A stretch of DNA of 64,000 nucleotides, taken from Isoalcanivorax indicus (GTDB taxonomy: Bacteria > Pseudomonadota > Gammaproteobacteria > Pseudomonadales > Alcanivoracaceae). Under the pieces are notes generated by a model. It did no database searches, was not told the DNA's origin, and worked only from the letters and a program-made list of their open reading frames with translations. Made by a program: the position numbers and the translations under genes. Shown piece after piece: positions 60,470 to 64,000 of this stretch. The stretch spans positions 1,612,001-1,676,000 of the forward strand of contig NZ_QGMP01000001.1 of assembly GCF_003259185.1 (NCBI RefSeq), read 5' to 3'. Each line of letters begins with the position of its first letter. The first letter of the stretch is position 1.

Positions 60470-63006
60470 GCCGGCTCTCCCTTTTCCTCGGTGACACGCA
60501 ACCGTTGTTTTTCTTCCGGTCGCGCAGGACGTTTCTGACCCCGTTCGCGCACATAGACGATATGTTCGTCCGGTGTGTCGTCGTTGACGAACGCGTTGAA
60601 GCGCTTCACGGCCTCGGCGTCTTCGATGGTGCGTTTCCATTCGCAAACATAGGTATCGACCACCGACTGCATCTGCGCTTCCAGCTCTCCGGCGATGCCG
60701 AGCGAGTCATTGATGATGACGTCCTGCAGGTATTCCAGGCCGCCCTCCAGGTTGTCGCGCCACACGGAGGTCCGTTGCAAGCGATCCGCCGTGCGGATAT
60801 AGAACATCAGGAAACGATCGATATAGCGGATCAGGGTCTGGTCATCCAGGTCGCTGGCAAACAGCTCCGCATGGCGCGGGCGCATGCCGCCATTGCCGCA
60901 CAGATACAGGTTCCAGCCTTTCTCGGTGGCGATCACGCCGACATCCTTGCTCTGCGCTTCGGCACACTCACGGGTGCAACCGGACACCGCCATCTTCAGC
61001 TTGTGCGGCGAACGCAGCCCGCGATAACGCTGTTCCACAAAGATCGCCATGGCCACGGAATCCTGTACGCCATAACGACACCAGGTATTACCGACACAGG
61101 ATTTCACGGTGCGCAGTGATTTACCGTAGGCATGCCCGGATTCAAAACCGGCTTCAATCAACTCACCCCAGATCAGCGGCAGCTGCTCCACGCGCGCGCC
61201 AAACATATCGATGCGCTGACCACCGGTAATCTTGGTGTACAGGTCATACTTCTGCGCCACCTCGCCGATCACGATCAGCTTTTCCGGTGTGATTTCACCG
61301 CCAGGCACGCGCGGTACCACCGAGTAGGTGCCATCCTTCTGCAGGTTGGCGAGGAAGTTGTCATTGGTGTCCTGCAGGCCGACATGCTCCGGCTTGAGCA
61401 GGAATTCGTTCCAGCAGGAGGCCAGGATCGAGGCCACCGCCGGCTTGCAGATGTCGCAACCGCGCCCCTGTCCGAACTGGCCCAGCAGGTCGTCGAACGT
61501 GCGAATGCCATGCACCCGCACCAGGTGGTACAGCTCCTGCCGACTGTAGGCAAAATGTTCACAAATGTGGTTGTTGACCTCCACACCCTGGCGAATCAGT
61601 TCGGCATCCAGCACCTGCTTCACCAGCGCTGCGCAACCGCCACAGGTCGAGGCGGCTTTGGTTTCGCTTTTCAGCGCGCCCACCGTGGTGCAGCCGCCGC
61701 TGATGGCGCCACACAGATCGCCCTTGCTGACATTATTGCAGGAACAGATCTGCGCCGTGTCCGGCAGTGCATCCACGCCCAGCGCCGGTTTATCGGCCCC
61801 CGCAGGCAGGATCAGCGAGGCGGCCTGATCCGGCAGTTTCATATCGTTGAGGCAGTATTGCAGCAACATGCCGTAATCGGCGGTATCGCCGACCAGTACG
61901 GCACCGAGCAGCTTCTTGCCGCTTTCGTCGATCACCAGCTTCTTGTAGATACCCGCCGGGCCATCCTCGAAGACACAGCTGGTCGCACCGGGCGCCATAC
62001 CGTGTGCATCACCGATGGACCCCACTTCCACGCCCAGCAGCTTGAGTTTGGTGCTCATGTCCGCGCCTTCAAAACCGCGCGCGGTATCGCCGCTCAGATG
62101 CGCGGCGCAGACACGGGCCATTTCATAACCCGGCGCCACCAGGCCATAAATGCGCCCGGACCAGAGCGCCACCTCACCAATGGCAAATATCGACGGGTCC
62201 GAGGTGCGGCAGGCATTGTCGACCACCACACCGCCCCGCTCGCCGGTTTCCAGACCGGCCTCGCGGGCCAGTGCATCGGCTGGCCGGATACCGGCAGAAA
62301 ACAGCACCATGTCGGTATCCAGCGTTTCACCGTCGGCAAATTCCAGCCGGTAGCGGGACTGCTCCCCGGCCACGATCTGTTGTGTCGCCTTGCTGGTGTG
62401 CACCTTGACGCCCAGCGCTTCGATCTTGCGGCGCAGCAAACGGGCACCGCCATCGTCCAGCTGCACCGCCATCAGGCGCGGCGCAAATTCCACCACATGG
62501 GTCTCCAGACCCAGATCCTTGAGCGCCTTGGCGGCTTCCAGACCCAGCAGCCCCCCGCCGATCACCACGCCGCTTTTTGATACCGACGCGCTGTCACGAA
62601 TGGCTTCCAGGTCCTCGATCGTGCGATACACCAGACAGTGCGGCTGATCGTTCCCGGGAATCGGTGGCACGAAGGGGTAAGAGCCAGTGGCCAGCACCAG
62701 CTTGTCATAAGGCACGCGCTCGCCGTTGCTGCTGACCACCACTTTGGTATCACGCTCGATCCGCTCTGCGCGCTCCCCCAGCCGCAACGTCATGCCGTGC
62801 TCATCAAAGAACGCCAGCGTGGTCAACGCCAGGTCCTCGGTGGTCGCCCCACTGAACCAGCTGCTCAACTGCACCCGGTCGTACGCCGGGCGGGGCTCTT
62901 CACAGAACACCGTGATGTTGTAGCCATGCTCGCGGGCGGCCAGCGCCTCCAGCAGGCTCTGTCCCACCATACCGTTGCCGATAACCACCAGTTCCGGTTT
63001 GCTCAT
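60466..63006 (-). CDS. nirB: Nitrite reductase large subunit NirB
   Basis: An 846-residue NADH-dependent siroheme nitrite reductase. The N-terminal FAD/NAD domains (VIGNGMVGQSLLEAL; VVIGGGLLGLEAAKAL) precede the BFD-type [2Fe-2S] region (CSCNNVSKGDLCGAI; STCGGCAALVKQ) and the siroheme/[4Fe-4S] domain (CVGNTWCRYGVQDS, CTRECAEAQSKDVG). It reduces nitrite to ammonium. Start at the ATG at 63006, ten bases after AAGGAG; a GTG two codons upstream is too close to that site. First gene of the operon, with an antitermination leader upstream. Confidence 0.96.
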   Translation of the reverse strand: MSKPELVVIGNGMVGQSLLEALAAREHGYNITVFCEEPRPAYDRVQLSSWFSGATTEDLALTTLAFFDEHGMTLRLGERAERIERDTKVVVSSNGERVPYDKLVLATGSYPFVPPIPGNDQPHCLVYRTIEDLEAIRDSASVSKSGVVIGGGLLGLEAAKALKDLGLETHVVEFAPRLMAVQLDDGGARLLRRKIEALGVKVHTSKATQQIVAGEQSRYRLEFADGETLDTDMVLFSAGIRPADALAREAGLETGERGGVVVDNACRTSDPSIFAIGEVALWSGRIYGLVAPGYEMARVCAAHLSGDTARGFEGADMSTKLKLLGVEVGSIGDAHGMAPGATSCVFEDGPAGIYKKLVIDESGKKLLGAVLVGDTADYGMLLQYCLNDMKLPDQAASLILPAGADKPALGVDALPDTAQICSCNNVSKGDLCGAISGGCTTVGALKSETKAASTCGGCAALVKQVLDAELIRQGVEVNNHICEHFAYSRQELYHLVRVHGIRTFDDLLGQFGQGRGCDICKPAVASILASCWNEFLLKPEHVGLQDTNDNFLANLQKDGTYSVVPRVPGGEITPEKLIVIGEVAQKYDLYTKITGGQRIDMFGARVEQLPLIWGELIEAGFESGHAYGKSLRTVKSCVGNTWCRYGVQDSVAMAIFVEQRYRGLRSPHKLKMAVSGCTRECAEAQSKDVGVIATEKGWNLYLCGNGGMRPRHAELFASDLDDQTLIRYIDRFLMFYIRTADRLQRTSVWRDNLEGGLEYLQDVIINDSLGIAGELEAQMQSVVDTYVCEWKRTIEDAEAVKRFNAFVNDDTPDEHIVYVRERGQKRPARPEEKQRLRVTEEKGEPA

Positions 63007-63048
63007 GAACACACCGCTCCTTCACCTGTCCGGCCTTTCACAAGGCAC

Positions 63049-63094
63049 AAAAAAAAGGCACCCACCGCCCGGAGGTGACCGGGCCGTGAGCGCC
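63049..63094 (-). terminator. Leader attenuator of nirB
   Basis: On the minus strand GGCGCTCACGGCCCGG pairs with CCGGGCGGTGGGTGCC (15 of 16 positions, two of them G-U) around loop TCACCT, followed by eight T's. It lies only 43 nt upstream of the nirB ATG and about 70 nt after the predicted transcription start, so it would end transcription before the operon unless overridden. Confidence 0.88.
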
Positions 63095-63159
63095 TTTGCT
63101 CGCAATTTCGTCGTGATCTGTTCTGCGCCCCGCGCGGCTCGCCATTGAGCCGGGCGCGG
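63088..63159 (-). ncRNA. Two-hairpin ANTAR-type antitermination element, nirB leader
   Basis: P1 (63130-63159): CGGCTC-AATGGC-GAGCCG extended by CCGCG/CGCGG with a two-base bulge. P2 (63088-63101): GAGC-AAAGGC-GCTC. Both hexaloops have A at position 1 and G at position 4, the ANTAR recognition signature. P2's 3' side is the 5' side of the terminator, so P2 and terminator exclude each other. This is the NasR/NasT-type mechanism for nitrate-induced readthrough. The regulator gene is not in the window. Confidence 0.8.
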
Positions 63160-63175
63160 CATACACCAGGGAAAG

Positions 63176-63191
63176 AGCAAGAGTTATGCCA
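63176..63191 (-). promoter_or_regulatory. Sigma-54 promoter of the nirB operon
   Basis: Minus-strand TGGCATAACTCTTGCT has GG and GC exactly ten bases apart, as in the -24/-12 consensus TGGCAC-n5-TTGCW. Transcription would start near 63165, five to six bases before hairpin P1. Confidence 0.78.
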
Positions 63192-63323
63192 GCTTGCTGC
63201 TGCGGATCACCCGGGACCCGGCAAACGCCTTCACAGCGCAGCCCTGGCGCGCTCTGCCCGCCCACCGGAGCGCCGCTGATCGGGTACACGGCGCGGCACC
63301 TGCGTCGTCTGCCTGCTTCACGC

Positions 63324-63343
63324 TTGTGCACCGCGCACCACAA
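63324..63343. promoter_or_regulatory. Candidate enhancer (NtrC-type) site
   Basis: TTGTGCACCGCGCACCACAA has TTGTG/CACAA arms and an inner GTGC-n5-GCAC palindrome. It contains the NtrC half-site TGCACC but not a full consensus. It lies 84 bp upstream of the transporter's -24 box and 133 bp upstream of the nirB one, suitable for a shared enhancer. Confidence 0.3.
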
Positions 63344-63426
63344 GAAGGCACGCCGCCACCGTGGCGCCCCCCATGCCACCGCCGGAATCCACCTTGCGGC
63401 CACGGAATATGCCGTGCACGGATATG

Positions 63427-63442
63427 TGGCATACATCGTGCA
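63427..63442 (+). promoter_or_regulatory. Sigma-54 promoter of the nitrate transporter gene
   Basis: TGGCATACATCGTGCA has GG and GC ten bases apart; the -12 box is GTGCA instead of TTGCA. The predicted start is near 63453, two bases before the first leader hairpin, leaving a leader of about 160 nt. Confidence 0.65.
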
Positions 63443-63454
63443 TCGTTATGGACA

Positions 63455-63503
63455 GCGCGCAGCAATGGTGCCGCGCGCAACGATTCAACGGGCAACGGCG
63501 CCC
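63455..63503 (+). ncRNA. Two-hairpin ANTAR-type element, transporter leader
   Basis: P1 (63455-63478): GCGCGCAGC-AATGGT-GCCGCGCGC, eight of nine pairs, hexaloop A1/G4. P2 (63490-63503): GGGC-AACGGC-GCCC, hexaloop A1/G4. Just downstream CCCGGC (63509-63514) can pair with GCCGGG (63526-63531), and P2's 3' GCCC could pair with the same GGGC region, but there is no T-run, so the terminator partner is uncertain. Confidence 0.65.
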
Positions 63504-63612
63504 ACCCACCCGGCCTTTATTGCCTGCCGGGCAGGTCTGTGGCCGGTGCCCTTCCATGCAGCGTGCCCAGACGGGTGGCCCGGTCCTCGATATCCGCGAG
63601 TACGGAGACTTC

Positions 63613-64000
63613 ATGGCTACACAGCACGCGCGACTCAATCTGCTGAAACTGTCCGAACCCCGCATCCGTCTGCTGCACCTGAGCTGGATGGCGTTCTTTG
63701 TCAGCTTTGTGGTGTGGTTCTCCCATGCCCCGCTGATGGGCGAAATCCGCGAGGTGTTCGATCTGACCAGCGATCAGGTCAAGGCCCTCCTTATTCTTAA
63801 TGTGGCCCTGACGATCCCCGCGCGGGTGGTGATCGGTTCACTGGTGGATCGCTTTGGTCCCCGGCGTGTGTTCGGCGGGCTGCTGATCATCGCCGCGTTG
63901 CCCTGCTGGGCGTTTGCGCTGTCCACGACCTACGAACAGCTTGCCGTGACCCGTCTGCTGCTCGGGTTTGTCGGCGCTGGATTCGTGGTCGGTATCCGCC
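63613..64000 (+). CDS. Nitrate/nitrite transporter, MFS (5' part)
   Basis: 129 codons up to the window end. The N-terminus ([20 protein letters not shown]) is followed by hydrophobic segments: [59 protein letters not shown]. The first and the RxGPRR loop are typical of NarK/NasA-type nitrate transporters. The ATG follows GGAGA. It is divergent from the nitrite/nitrate reductase operon and shares its regulatory region. The C-terminal two-thirds lie outside the window. Confidence 0.88.
   Translation, partial: MATQHARLNLLKLSEPRIRLLHLSWMAFFVSFVVWFSHAPLMGEIREVFDLTSDQVKALLILNVALTIPARVVIGSLVDRFGPRRVFGGLLIIAALPCWAFALSTTYEQLAVTRLLLGFVGAGFVVGIR

Overview
The window is a high-GC, densely packed gammaproteobacterial chromosome segment. 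Gene order and content (tusB-cysG-serS-rarA-lolA-ftsK, trxB-aat-bpt-infA-clpA-clpS-cspD-icd, nudJ-mnmA-hflD-purB-roxA, paired acyl-CoA dehydrogenases, GMC oxidoreductase) fit the Oceanospirillales/Pseudomonadales, most likely Alcanivorax or a close relative. The genus is an inference from gene order and protein style, not from a marker search. I recognised no tRNA, rRNA, CRISPR array or transposase.

Layout. 1-28 kb is mostly housekeeping: sulfur relay and siroheme, the serS-rarA-lolA-ftsK block, the N-degron block (trxB, aat, bpt, infA, clpA, clpS), cspD/icd, molybdopterin genes (moaE-moaD-moaC), a tRNA thiolation and purine block (nudJ, mnmA, hflD, purB), then a Fur-box-preceded lipoprotein with a MORN-like repeat protein, and a TrmB-like methyltransferase divergent from a small secretin-domain protein. 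29.1-39.5 kb is an accessory type VI secretion (T6SS) cargo module: a perfect CRP/Vfr-type palindrome, DUF6484-like protein, thiolase-like protein, DUF2169 adaptor, PAAR-like DUF4150 tip, an 1130-residue effector with a MIX-like motif and a hydrophobic region, three tandem two-TM candidate immunity proteins, and an orphan duplicate of the effector C-terminus between the first and second. 39.5-55.3 kb holds a TraF-like barrel, glcB, ttcA, an SDR, two acyl-CoA dehydrogenases, a diguanylate cyclase, a YecA-like protein, a PerM-like permease, two small families, a GMC oxidoreductase and a porin. 55.4-64 kb is a complete nitrate assimilation locus: nirB-nirD-FAD oxidoreductase-nasA-cobA on the minus strand, divergent from a nitrate/nitrite transporter cut by the window end.

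Two results stand out. First, the 606-bp region between nirB and the transporter carries two divergent sigma-54 promoters. Each is followed within a few bases by a two-hairpin RNA with A-x-x-G-x-x hexaloops, the hallmark of ANTAR antitermination targets. In the nirB leader the second hairpin overlaps a strong intrinsic terminator. Second, the T6SS module shows a silent toxin-tip cassette (about 91 % identical at protein level to the effector end) whose first 16 codons look like the start of an immunity gene, plus mosaic immunity paralogues that diverge in their membrane hairpin: a small effector-diversification locus.

A family of long perfect inverted repeats (26-34 bp arms) with a conserved ~52-nt loop and variable but compensated stems occurs three times (near 0.4, 17.4 and 45.1 kb). 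A structurally similar element with a different loop lies at 44.9 kb.
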